From an uncultured Prevotellaceae bacterium (GTDB lineage: Bacteria; Bacteroidota; Bacteroidia; Bacteroidales; Bacteroidaceae): a stretch of 64,000 nucleotides of DNA. Below, piece by piece: positions 29,901 through 37,906 of this stretch (position 1 is its first letter; each line of letters opens with the position of its first letter). The position numbers and the translations under genes were made by a program. Below the pieces are notes generated by a model. The model did no database searches and had not been told where the DNA came from. It saw only the letters and a program-made list of their open reading frames with translations. The DNA is taken from assembly GCA_902788605.1 (NCBI GenBank), contig CADAKX010000001.1, positions 1 to 64,000 on the forward strand, read 5' to 3'.

Positions 29901-30861
29901 CAGGGCGTAAGGGCACCATAAGAAGTCCCTTACGCTGGCATCCCAACCACAGGTTGCCTACTCTATCAAACATCACACAGGTAATCTTTGCAGTATTGGC
30001 ATCAACTCCTGCAGCGTCAATTTCTACATGTTCCAGACGTCGAGAGGCATTCAGAGCTAGACGATAAAGACCTTGCCCGCGCGTACCTATATATATAGAG
30101 CCATCTGCCGTCATCGTTGCATGGTTGAATACGGCCTCCTTTTTCGCAGCATCTCCTAAGTCTATATCAGCAACAGACATCTGTCCATTGTGATAAGACA
30201 TCAATCCATGAAGGCAAACAACCAGAACCTCGTCACCATATTCCACAAAAGACTGTGGATTTCCCACAGCAGAATGAAATACTTTTCGCTTCTGACCATC
30301 ATACATCACAATGGTATCGTCGAAACCACTACTCCACAGGCGTCCACGAGAGTCTTCAAAAAGACGACTAAAGAACTGGTCAACAGGATTCAAAGGATAC
30401 TGCTTCATCTTCCCATCATCCCCAACAATGAAGGCACCATAGCCAGCAGTACCCACAAGAATAGAGCCATCCTTACGCTGAAGAATCTCGGACACACGGG
30501 GGTGAAGGTTGGCCGGGAAGGGATAATGGACAAATGACTCCGACGCAGCATCAAAACGATCCAAGCCTTTGTTGGTTCCCACCCACAGTCGACCTTCCTT
30601 ATCGCAGAAGAGAGTTACCACGACATTGACTGTGATGGATGCGGGATCTTTGTCATCGTGCAGATAATAGGCAAAACGATAGCCATCAAACTTGTTCAAG
30701 CCGTAGTCCGTAGCCACCCAAACGGAGCCCATCTCGTCCTGACACATATCAGAAACAAGGCTGCTTGAAAAGCGATCGGAGGATATGAACTGGCCTGACT
30801 GACCAAACATAATACCTGCAAAAAACACAGTTGATAAGAGTAATAGTATAGTACGTTTCAT
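26941..30861 (-). CDS. Hybrid two-component system sensor/regulator (HTCS)
   Basis: This 1306-residue one-protein signalling system is typical of Bacteroidota polysaccharide loci. A signal peptide (about 1-20) leads into a large periplasmic region of beta-propeller repeats (about 21-680) that binds the inducing oligosaccharide. A Y_Y_Y domain (about 685-755) and a membrane segment (about 762-783) follow. The cytoplasmic part has a HisKA domain with His807 (THDIRSP), an ATPase domain (N-box NLLSNAFKYS, DSGVGLD, GTGIGLNL), a receiver with Asp1102 (VVVSDVMMPEMDG) and Lys in FLAKPF, and an AraC-type DNA-binding domain (about 1205-1300). All phosphotransfer residues are present. It lies between the enzyme genes and the SusC/SusD operon and most likely activates both when a hemicellulose fragment binds. 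Confidence 0.95.
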   Translation of the reverse strand: MKRTILLLLSTVFFAGIMFGQSGQFISSDRFSSSLVSDMCQDEMGSVWVATDYGLNKFDGYRFAYYLHDDKDPASITVNVVVTLFCDKEGRLWVGTNKGLDRFDAASESFVHYPFPANLHPRVSEILQRKDGSILVGTAGYGAFIVGDDGKMKQYPLNPVDQFFSRLFEDSRGRLWSSGFDDTIVMYDGQKRKVFHSAVGNPQSFVEYGDEVLVVCLHGLMSYHNGQMSVADIDLGDAAKKEAVFNHATMTADGSIYIGTRGQGLYRLALNASRRLEHVEIDAAGVDANTAKITCVMFDRVGNLWLGCQRKGLLMVPLRPVDFSSWSFQSQGIRLGSCISSVCEGDEGTVWCTVQGVGIYGFNSHGHVVAHPASPDAVEFIFRDKQKRFWVGTDNGLFAYDPLTGRYQQKVTFDCDRFNDMTSDDQGRIYISTFSRGFCIYDPQTGSLRNRNFSERDPVRGWLCNNWIMGMSSDSKGYIWMATSSGISCYDPRKDSFRSQGWNSQLDGVVCFDVCELHRGTLPDGRSLDGSIAIGTEQGLYLYDRQTRRVERFPGSNQLTNKAVCYIVQSNNGDLWCSTSQGVWQYQQSSHSFLGHINGNGLVQAEFLYGVGMHSDDDMVFFGQNDGLTVFQPKNVNASNPSLAPLQLTAFLVSGQGVNTRTVLNGVRITEEPVWQSDHFTLSYLDHTITLCFSQMNFDNPMNVTFEYRVNDGEWIRNTAGVNDFTLSHLQPGTYRIEVRAQQGNQYTPEKVVMVTIRAPWYRTTLAYIVYIVALLSLAVYVFLTYRRHAHEQMNEEKMKFLINATHDIRSPLTLIMSPLANLKRHIGSDQPDALRDIDTIDHNAKRILNLVNQILDVRKIDKQQMQLHCLETDLVTFTQGIYKMFEYNAGERNINFTFTHDADKINVWIDRSQFDKVITNLLSNAFKYSYDGGSVEIRLTHTDKNMILQVIDSGVGLDADNMKHIFDRFYQGGNSRRLHIDGTGIGLNLCKMIVDMHHGTIEAHNRKDEKGSVFEVSLPLGNAHLSANEIEETPAEEEVEVTPVKTASSAKHRVLVVDDDVEIGRYISSELGRYYKFTVCSNGKEGIKELLVGDYDVVVSDVMMPEMDGFTMLRMIKTSVKVSHVPVIMLTSMSDVAHRLEGLERGADAFLAKPFDLEELHMVIENLIQSRQRLKGKYSGAQQQADKVTSPEVKGNDELLMERIMKSVNKNLSNSDFNVDMLTQEVGISRAQLHRKMKELTGISTSEFIRNIRLEQAARLLREQKVNVTQVAYTVGFSNLAHFSTIFRKHFGISPSEYAEQEGTE

Positions 30862-30894
30862 TATCGAATTGGCAAATTTTTAATAAATTTGCGA

Positions 30895-30902
30895 CAAAAG
30901 TA
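30895..30902 (-). promoter_or_regulatory. Bacteroidota -7 promoter element for the HTCS gene
   Basis: On the minus strand this reads TACTTTTG, matching TAnnTTTG, about 34 bp upstream of the HTCS start. The regulator therefore has its own promoter, downstream of the terminator at 31068-31105. Confidence 0.65.
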
Positions 30903-31067
30903 CTAAAAAAACTCATATATTGCGCTTCTTATTAAGTTTAATTATGTTTTCTTTTTGTCTCAAAGACCAAAATGATGAAACAAATAGAACACAAAAGCAC
31001 ACAAACTGTATTTTTGAAGCACACAGAAAAAGCACAGCCGCAAAACAGAGAAAAACATCAAAGGACA

Positions 31068-31105
31068 CAAAAAAACAGCCGCCTATATTCTCATACGGGC
31101 GGCTG
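31068..31105 (-). terminator. Intrinsic terminator of the SusC/SusD operon region
   Basis: CAGCCGCC (31076-31083) and GGCGGCTG (31098-31105) form an 8-bp GC-rich stem. On the minus strand a run of seven T follows (31075-31069). It lies about 200 bp after the last SusD stop. It also ends the putative small transcript that starts near 31203. Confidence 0.85.
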
Positions 31106-31203
31106 CTTTCATTAGTTTACCATAACTAATATACTACAAAACTAAAATCCAACTACTAACTATAACTATAAAATGAATCACTACTAATTTCTTTTCCTAA
31201 TCA
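31069..31203 (-). ncRNA. Candidate ~135-nt small RNA between SusD and the HTCS gene
   Basis: A minus-strand promoter element at 31209-31216 points into this interval. An intrinsic terminator closes it about 135 nt later, and no gene lies between. Only trivial reading frames are present, the longest starting with ATG being about nine codons. The segment is AT-rich with repeated TATAGT-type runs until the GC-rich terminator stem. Small RNAs next to SusC/SusD loci are known in Bacteroides. Here the transcript and its targets are inferred. It could instead be transcription past the operon end. Confidence 0.45.
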
Positions 31204-31208
31204 CGATG

Positions 31209-31216
31209 CAAAGGTA
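31209..31216 (-). promoter_or_regulatory. -7 promoter element for the candidate small RNA
   Basis: On the minus strand this reads TACCTTTG, a full match to TAnnTTTG. It lies about 93 bp downstream of the last SusD stop, a position where no coding gene follows before the terminator. No -33 TTTG is seen. Confidence 0.6.
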
Positions 31217-31308
31217 CGAACTTTTAGCGTAACTCATTATCTCTTATGTTTCGTTTCTTTTCACTTTTGGATTTTATTGCTCAAAAATAGGACTTTTTTC
31301 GCCTTTCT

Positions 31309-33033
31309 TTATGGAAGAGGCAGGAACCAATTGTTTTTGTCCATCAATTTAGCATGTAGTGCGGCGTCCTTTTTTCCATTACGACACGCGACCCTATCAG
31401 CTAGGTAAGAGGCTGTACGACCTGAACGAGAGGCTACGCGAAGCAAATCATAGAAACGATTACCCTCGAAAGCACCCTCCAAAGCAAGTTCGTCGACAAT
31501 CATATCTTCGACAATTGGTATCTGATAATCGATAGTATCCTGACGACTGCTCTTGGCCACCGACGGCATAGGCATCACATAATGGGCATTGCACTCGCTG
31601 TTTCCAGAGCCACGTGAGTGAATACCTCGCGTATTATCGTAGTTAAATACAGCTGTCGAGAACTTTATCAAATCACCAGCAGCCCTCTGCTCTGCCGTAT
31701 CAACAGCCTGCTTCAAATTATCCTGGCAAAGGCCATACTTCAGCACGGCAAAGGCTGACTGAGGATAACCAGCACGATTTAGGGCCTCTGCATAGTGCAG
31801 ATAGACAATGGGGCTGCGATAGATAACGATGCCCTCGGATCTGAACTTATAGATTGTCTGATGGACAGAAGAGCGCTCTGAATAAGAATCCTTGCCACTG
31901 ACTGCTGTCTCACGGAAATTTGAATAGAAACGCAAGTCACCATGGAAAGCCTCGTTGAACAGACCAGAGGTTGGAGCATAGACTGTATCTGGTGTAGTAG
32001 ATGTTGCTGTCTGGTACTTGATGCAATAGACTTGCTCGGCAGATAGATTATACATTCCCCTAGATGGCGTCAACTGATTATAATAGTTATTATTTGTAGT
32101 TGAGCAAAACAAGTTAGTCAAATCGCTCACATTGCCATGGAAAGCTTCTGACTCCATGGGGATATAGCTCAGGATCTCATTTGACCTATAATCATCACTA
32201 GAACGCCAAATAGAATACGCATCACTGATACTGTTAGCATCAAACGTTGACACAGAGGCCCACTGAATAGAGTTTCCGGCCACCGTCATAACAGGCGCCT
32301 CCCTATCGTTCAGGAACTCATGATACCAACGTGCTGCATCCTGATATTTCTCGGCCCACAAGCAGAGGTCACCCAGCAACGCTTTCATGGGAATGAAAAA
32401 ATACTGAGAATTTGTGCTATTGATGGTGCCAAAGTCAGGCAGATCAACATCAGCGTAAGGAGTCAAATCATCAATAAAGGTGTTGCACACTTCTTTAATA
32501 TCACTGTACTGACGATTCATCGCATCACGAGCCTCACGCTCTGTCATCATAGGAGTAAGCACCAAGGGCACTTTGCCGTAGGCCTTAACCAACTGTAAGT
32601 AAGTCCAGGCACGGAAGGCCTTGACAGCAGCATATTCTTCTTTAAACACCTGACGACCACGACGCTGCATAGCGGTGTCGACATGAGCGAGATAATAATT
32701 ACAGTTGTTGATAACGGCATAGTAGTCACTCACCTGGTTGTACTTATTATCCTGTGACAGTTCAAAGTCAGCCAAGCGCTTCAAATCTGAAGAGGCCACA
32801 TTGGTGGTAGTCACAAGGTCACCACGGACCTCGCCAAGCAACACCATACGGTCTGCAATGACCTGAATCTTGTTGATGATACCCAGCACGCTATAAACCG
32901 AGTCGGTGGGATGGTTCAGCGTATTGTCTTTCTCATACTCCACGAGATTCGAGTCTGTCTCAAGCATATCAGCACAAGCTGTAAAGCCGAAGACTACGCA
33001 AATGGCACAGAGAAATTGATATATCTTTTTCAT
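31309..33033 (-). CDS. SusD/RagB-family outer-membrane lipoprotein (second pair)
   Basis: This is a 574-residue SusD-like glycan-binding lipoprotein. The signal peptide ends in a lipobox FTAC with Cys20, followed by ADMLETD. The acidic residues after the cysteine favour export to the cell surface. Helical tetratricopeptide-like segments (for example AFRAWTYLQLVKAYGKVPLVL near 140-165) and the C-terminal LALEGAFEGNRFYDLLR motif are classic for the family. SusD proteins sit as a lid on the SusC barrel and capture oligosaccharides. It is the last gene of the seven-gene operon, 14 bp after its partner SusC. Same length as the other SusD here, but the two diverge clearly in sequence, so the two pairs may prefer different chain lengths or decorations. 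Confidence 0.94.
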   Translation of the reverse strand: MKKIYQFLCAICVVFGFTACADMLETDSNLVEYEKDNTLNHPTDSVYSVLGIINKIQVIADRMVLLGEVRGDLVTTTNVASSDLKRLADFELSQDNKYNQVSDYYAVINNCNYYLAHVDTAMQRRGRQVFKEEYAAVKAFRAWTYLQLVKAYGKVPLVLTPMMTEREARDAMNRQYSDIKEVCNTFIDDLTPYADVDLPDFGTINSTNSQYFFIPMKALLGDLCLWAEKYQDAARWYHEFLNDREAPVMTVAGNSIQWASVSTFDANSISDAYSIWRSSDDYRSNEILSYIPMESEAFHGNVSDLTNLFCSTTNNNYYNQLTPSRGMYNLSAEQVYCIKYQTATSTTPDTVYAPTSGLFNEAFHGDLRFYSNFRETAVSGKDSYSERSSVHQTIYKFRSEGIVIYRSPIVYLHYAEALNRAGYPQSAFAVLKYGLCQDNLKQAVDTAEQRAAGDLIKFSTAVFNYDNTRGIHSRGSGNSECNAHYVMPMPSVAKSSRQDTIDYQIPIVEDMIVDELALEGAFEGNRFYDLLRVASRSGRTASYLADRVACRNGKKDAALHAKLMDKNNWFLPLP

Positions 33034-33047
33034 ATTGCCTTGTTTGT

Positions 33048-36000
33048 TTAGAGGTTAATATTGACGCCAAGCGAGAATGAGCGACCTGCCGAGAGAAGAC
33101 CACGGTCAATACCCTGAGAGAGGATGCTGGAACCCATGGCACAATCGGGGTTGCTACCCAGATAGCGTGTAATAGTAAAGAGGTTGTTGGCATTACCCCA
33201 AATAGTGATACCCTGGAGATAAGTGCTCTGGATGGGCAGATGATAGCTCAGGGTTACGCTGCTGAGACGCAGATACGAGCCATCCTCAATCCATCGATCA
33301 CTGAAACGAGAGTTACCCATTTCATCAAGATAGCTCACGCGGGGGATATCGGTCTGTTGTCCCTCAGTAGTCCAGCGGTTCTTCACTGCCGTGGTCTGGT
33401 TCATGAAGTAGGTACCACCTTCAAGCAATGAACGCTGATAGTTATAGACGTCATTACCAACAGAATAGTTCATGATAGCCTTCAACGAGAATCGCTTGTA
33501 AGTCAGATTTGTGAAGATAGTGCCATAGACATCCGGATTGGGGTCACCAATCACCACACGGTCGTTATCGTCAATACATTTATTGCCATCGGTATCGATG
33601 AAGCGCATATCACCTCCCTTGAAATAAGCTTTCTCGCCGGTCTTTGTTACGACATAATAGCCGTCAGACTGGGCTGCATCACCTGTGGCATAAACGCCAT
33701 CAGTCTTGAAGCCATAGAACAAACCAACGGGCTGACCAACCTTTGTCTGGATAGTAGCGCCATAGATCGAGGACTCAACAGAACGATTGTTATTGGGAAG
33801 AGCCGTCACCTCATTCTTATAGTGACCTGCTGATGCACCAAGTTCCCAGTTCAGATCCTTCGTGGCCAACACCTTCCAACCCAACTGAACATCAAAGCCG
33901 GCATTCTCAAGCTTACCATCATTACACCAGTTCTCATCCAAGCCACTAGTCCAAGACAGCTGACTCAAAGAGAGGAGGTTTGAAGTCCAGCTCTTGAACA
34001 CGTTGAAACGCACATTAACACGGTTGTTAAGAAGATTGCTTTCCAAACCAGCGGTCAGTCGACGGGTGGTCTCCCATTGCAAATCGGTATTTCCGATATT
34101 GCCAATGATTTTGCCTGTAGCACCTTTCTCACCAAACATACGCTTAGAGATAAAGTAAGAACGCGAGGCAGTATAGTCAATATCATCGTTACCCGTCACG
34201 TCAAAACCAACATTCAAACGAAGGTAGTCAAGACCTTTCAAACCAGCGAGCCACTTTTCGTTGGTCATGACCCAGGCAGCCTCAATACTTGGGAACAATC
34301 CCCAAACAGTATTAAACAACTTCAGCCCACTAGCATCTTCGCCGAAACGAGAAGAGGCTTGTGCCGAGAGTCCTGCATTCAGATAATAGCGGTCACCAAA
34401 ACTATAGTCAGCCAGTGCATACCATGTGATCTCACGTGTCTGGTCGTCAGCACCGCTAGTATCCTTGAAGTTCATAGAATTCGTCATGTTAGGCTTCTTG
34501 TCGTTAGGCGAATTATAACCGCTCTGAGCAGTACGTGTATAGTCGTTGCTTATATAACGTACGCCACCATTGACGGCGATGTTATGGGCACCATAGCGGT
34601 TCTGCCAAGACACACGGGTATCGCTCTGGATATTGGTCTCACGAGCAGTCATACTCGAAGCCATATTATTCAGAGAAGTTTCTTCGCTCACACCTTCAAC
34701 GATAAAGGAAGGAACACCTTGAATCGGCAAATAATAGTTCTCGTTGGTATTGACAAGACCTAATACGAAGTGCTCGCTCACAGTCAGGTTTTTGTTTATC
34801 TGATACTTTGGCGTAACAGCGAAAGTCACCAAACGATTACCAAAAGCGTTACGGTTCTTACCCTCACCATGTTCAAGGATGCTGAGCGGGTTTGCTAAAC
34901 GACCACGTCCTTGGAACATCAATACATCACCATTCATCAGATAGTCATCGGCCTCAGCCAGATAATGGCTCTGGTGACCACTCACGTCAAAGGCATAGGG
35001 CGATAGGAAAGGAGACTTAACCAATCCTAAGAAACCTGGTGAAGTTATTACAGAGCCATAAGCATCGGCAGGAGCACCGTCGTCACGAAGGTCACGATCC
35101 ACATCGCTGTAAGATGCATCGAAACGCACATTCAACTTCTTCGTAATCACGATATCAGAGTTCAGGCGCATGTTAAAACGAGAATAGTCGTTCTCCTTCA
35201 ACGTACTATTACCCAACGAATAACCTACAGACAGGTTATAAGAGGCTGCGTCGTCACCACCCTGCACATTGATGCCATAATTCTGAGAGAACGCATTTCT
35301 ATAGACCTCATCTGTCCAATCAGTCTGATTGTGATACTGATTATAATAGAAATAGGTGGGTTCATTATTCAGAAACCTCATCTTGCCCATCAGGCTGGGA
35401 TTAACACGGTCTGACAACAGCTCTGTTGCATAAAGACGATAAGATTCCGAATCCATCATCTTTGGCAGTCGTGGCACCAACTCATAACGTCCATTGATGG
35501 TTACGTCGATCTTCGTAGCCATAGACTTGTTACGCTTGGTCTTGATGATGATAACACCATTGGCTCCCTTGGCACCATAGAGGGCTGTACCATTCTTGAG
35601 CACCTGAACAGTCTCGATATCATTGACATTCAAGTTGGCCAACAGGTTATTGTAATATCCATCGTGAAGCATCTCACGAGAATATTGCATATCCATCAGC
35701 ACATCATCAATGACAATCAGCGGCTGAGCATTGGCATTCAGAGAATTGATACCCTCAATCAACATGGTATTGCCCATACCAGGAATTCCACTACGACTAG
35801 CTGTGCGGACATCAGCACCCAGACGCTGAGAAATCAGCGGGTCGATACTTACCTCAGAGGTATTGTCAAATTGACCGGCCTCAGCACTGAGGATAGACGT
35901 TGTATTGCGCTTATAGGTCTCACTGAAAGCACTGCTATAGAGCTTCGCGTCGGCTTTTCCGTTGGCGATAGCACGCTGTTGAAGGTTATAGCCATCAATA

Positions 36001-36227
36001 CGCATCACCACAGAACGGGTGTAATCGGGCACATTCAGTTCATAACAACCATTCTCGTCTGTCATAGTTGTTTGACGCTGGTTGCCATAGGCCGACACGA
36101 TAACACCAGCCAAAGGCTGACCTGTGGCAGCGTCGAGCACCTGACCCGTCACAACTTTCGTATTTTCTTGTGCTGCCAGCGACACGGTGGCCAACAGCAT
36201 AACTACAGATAATATATGTTTCTTCAT
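33048..36227 (-). CDS. SusC/RagA-family TonB-dependent transporter (second pair)
   Basis: This is a 1059-residue outer-membrane transporter that moves oligosaccharides into the periplasm using TonB energy. It has a signal peptide (about 1-19), a carboxypeptidase-D-regulatory-like domain (about 24-105; GQVLDAATGQPLAGVIV), a plug (about 130-235; LIEGINSLN, PLIVIDDV, NGVIIIKTKR) and a 22-strand barrel. At 1059 residues it is of ordinary SusC length. The region between the first domain and the plug is variable relative to the other SusC. The gene begins 2 bp after the upstream FAS1 gene's stop and ends 14 bp before SusD. The plug keeps the usual features, so it is probably functional. Confidence 0.93.
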   Translation of the reverse strand: MKKHILSVVMLLATVSLAAQENTKVVTGQVLDAATGQPLAGVIVSAYGNQRQTTMTDENGCYELNVPDYTRSVVMRIDGYNLQQRAIANGKADAKLYSSAFSETYKRNTTSILSAEAGQFDNTSEVSIDPLISQRLGADVRTASRSGIPGMGNTMLIEGINSLNANAQPLIVIDDVLMDMQYSREMLHDGYYNNLLANLNVNDIETVQVLKNGTALYGAKGANGVIIIKTKRNKSMATKIDVTINGRYELVPRLPKMMDSESYRLYATELLSDRVNPSLMGKMRFLNNEPTYFYYNQYHNQTDWTDEVYRNAFSQNYGINVQGGDDAASYNLSVGYSLGNSTLKENDYSRFNMRLNSDIVITKKLNVRFDASYSDVDRDLRDDGAPADAYGSVITSPGFLGLVKSPFLSPYAFDVSGHQSHYLAEADDYLMNGDVLMFQGRGRLANPLSILEHGEGKNRNAFGNRLVTFAVTPKYQINKNLTVSEHFVLGLVNTNENYYLPIQGVPSFIVEGVSEETSLNNMASSMTARETNIQSDTRVSWQNRYGAHNIAVNGGVRYISNDYTRTAQSGYNSPNDKKPNMTNSMNFKDTSGADDQTREITWYALADYSFGDRYYLNAGLSAQASSRFGEDASGLKLFNTVWGLFPSIEAAWVMTNEKWLAGLKGLDYLRLNVGFDVTGNDDIDYTASRSYFISKRMFGEKGATGKIIGNIGNTDLQWETTRRLTAGLESNLLNNRVNVRFNVFKSWTSNLLSLSQLSWTSGLDENWCNDGKLENAGFDVQLGWKVLATKDLNWELGASAGHYKNEVTALPNNNRSVESSIYGATIQTKVGQPVGLFYGFKTDGVYATGDAAQSDGYYVVTKTGEKAYFKGGDMRFIDTDGNKCIDDNDRVVIGDPNPDVYGTIFTNLTYKRFSLKAIMNYSVGNDVYNYQRSLLEGGTYFMNQTTAVKNRWTTEGQQTDIPRVSYLDEMGNSRFSDRWIEDGSYLRLSSVTLSYHLPIQSTYLQGITIWGNANNLFTITRYLGSNPDCAMGSSILSQGIDRGLLSAGRSFSLGVNINL

Positions 36228-36229
36228 AG

Positions 36230-37876
36230 TTACTCGGCTTTAGAGATTCGTGGACGAAGATAAATGCAGTCGAGATACATCTCACGGGCATACTTCGACG
36301 TTTCCTTTGTCGAAATATTACACTGCAGTCTCACACTGACCTTGATGTCGTTCTGATCGTAGTTACAAGCGGGGAAATGGAAGTTCTCTGCCAATACCAC
36401 CGTATCAACCTTCTCAGGATTGGTTGTAAAAGTGGTCTTGTTGCAGTTAAACTCCTGCTTCTTGCCAGCCTCATCCACATAGTTAATGGTAGCACGGAAC
36501 TTACAAGGACGCATATCCGGATTAATCTTATTGGAAACAGACTTCGGCAGGATGACGGCACAAACGTCATAATCGCCAGCCAGAGTGTTGTTTATACGGA
36601 AAGTCATATCCCAGTTGGCCGTACTCAGGCTTGGTACGATCTGCAGGTAGGCATCCTCAGAAATACTATCACCCACCTCACGCTGTACATTATATGAACA
36701 GAGTTTCTCGGAGTACTCGGTAATCAGATTCACCTTTTCTGCCTCAGACCATAATTCTGTGAAGTAGGTCTTTACTGGATCAAATGGCCACTCATTAACC
36801 TTATAGAGCACACCATTACTGCAGACAATCTTTTCGGCCCCATTCAAGATACCACCCTCATCGAACGGTTTCTTATACACATGATAGATGGGCTTGCCAG
36901 GGACATACAGACTTTTACGCCAGTTAAGATAAGGCACCGAAACAAGAGAGTCATCGGTAGAGCGCTGATCTGTCATGTTAAAGATAGCGTCAGCCATCAA
37001 AGAACGCGCAATCCAATACTGCTGAATAGAGTCACGCTTCAACACGGTAGGGTCGTAAGCAAAGTACTTGGAAGCATCGTTCCAGGCTTTCTGCCAACCA
37101 GCAGCACTAGGAGCAACAACCCAATAGGTTGAATCCTCGGCATTGATAAGACCGATGTTCATCAACATACGGTTACGCTCAACGACCACAGAGTCAACAT
37201 AGACAGGTACACCCTCAACAATACCGCTCGACACTGAAGCATCGGCATCGAAATAGTCCTCATCATACTGACGAAGGATGCTGCCGATACCACTCATCTC
37301 AGGCAAGTCACACAATGCCTCATACAGATTAATCTGATAAGGAAGAGGACGCTCTGTTACATGCAGCACACCATTCATGGCATGCTTATTGGCATCCTTG
37401 ACATTGATACCCTGTATACTATTTCCACCTAAGGTTATATACTTTGAGTTGAGCAACAGCATAGACTGATTGTCTGCCTTCAAAGAGGTGGCTGAACGTG
37501 ATATATGATTCAGCACGAACGACTTCTCAACAACAGAGTCGCCCTGATTGGTCTCGACCAACTGCAACAACGAGTCGCAATTGAAAGAACCGTTGACAGG
37601 CGCCACCACGGTGAAAGACTGTCCGCTGTTGAGAAGATCTGCGTAACTAACTACCGTCTTCTTGTGCATACGAAATACTTTCGTCTTCTCCAGCACCTTG
37701 CAGAAGTCGCTCAGGTTATTGTCGGCCTGCAACTGCTGCCAGAGCGTGAGGTCGCTACCTGGGCTTGTAGTACCCTCATAGTGGTCGTCCCAGTCAGCGC
37801 AAGCAGTAAATGCTGTCGCCATGCCACAGCACAAGGTACTGGCCACAAGGAAATGTTTGATACTTATAGTCTTCAT
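36230..37876 (-). CDS. FAS1 (fasciclin)-domain surface lipoprotein
   Basis: This 548-residue lipoprotein has lipobox Cys26 (FTAC), followed by ADWDDHYE, an acidic surface-export signature. Two FAS1-like domains can be seen. The first, at about 40-175, contains FTVVAPVNGSFN and closes with NGVLHVTERPLP. The second, at about 180-365, is more divergent and closes with CSNGVLYKVNEWP. The C-terminal part, about 380-548, is a beta-rich module. FAS1 domains mediate adhesion or binding in many systems. In this operon such proteins replace the SusE/SusF-type binding proteins usually found beside SusC/SusD. I infer glycan capture or scaffolding next to the second SusC/SusD pair. The gap to the upstream FAS1 gene is 30 bp. 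Confidence 0.8.
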   Translation of the reverse strand: MKTISIKHFLVASTLCCGMATAFTACADWDDHYEGTTSPGSDLTLWQQLQADNNLSDFCKVLEKTKVFRMHKKTVVSYADLLNSGQSFTVVAPVNGSFNCDSLLQLVETNQGDSVVEKSFVLNHISRSATSLKADNQSMLLLNSKYITLGGNSIQGINVKDANKHAMNGVLHVTERPLPYQINLYEALCDLPEMSGIGSILRQYDEDYFDADASVSSGIVEGVPVYVDSVVVERNRMLMNIGLINAEDSTYWVVAPSAAGWQKAWNDASKYFAYDPTVLKRDSIQQYWIARSLMADAIFNMTDQRSTDDSLVSVPYLNWRKSLYVPGKPIYHVYKKPFDEGGILNGAEKIVCSNGVLYKVNEWPFDPVKTYFTELWSEAEKVNLITEYSEKLCSYNVQREVGDSISEDAYLQIVPSLSTANWDMTFRINNTLAGDYDVCAVILPKSVSNKINPDMRPCKFRATINYVDEAGKKQEFNCNKTTFTTNPEKVDTVVLAENFHFPACNYDQNDIKVSVRLQCNISTKETSKYAREMYLDCIYLRPRISKAE

Positions 37877-37906
37877 AATGAATAATTTTCAATAATCTAC
37901 TTATAA

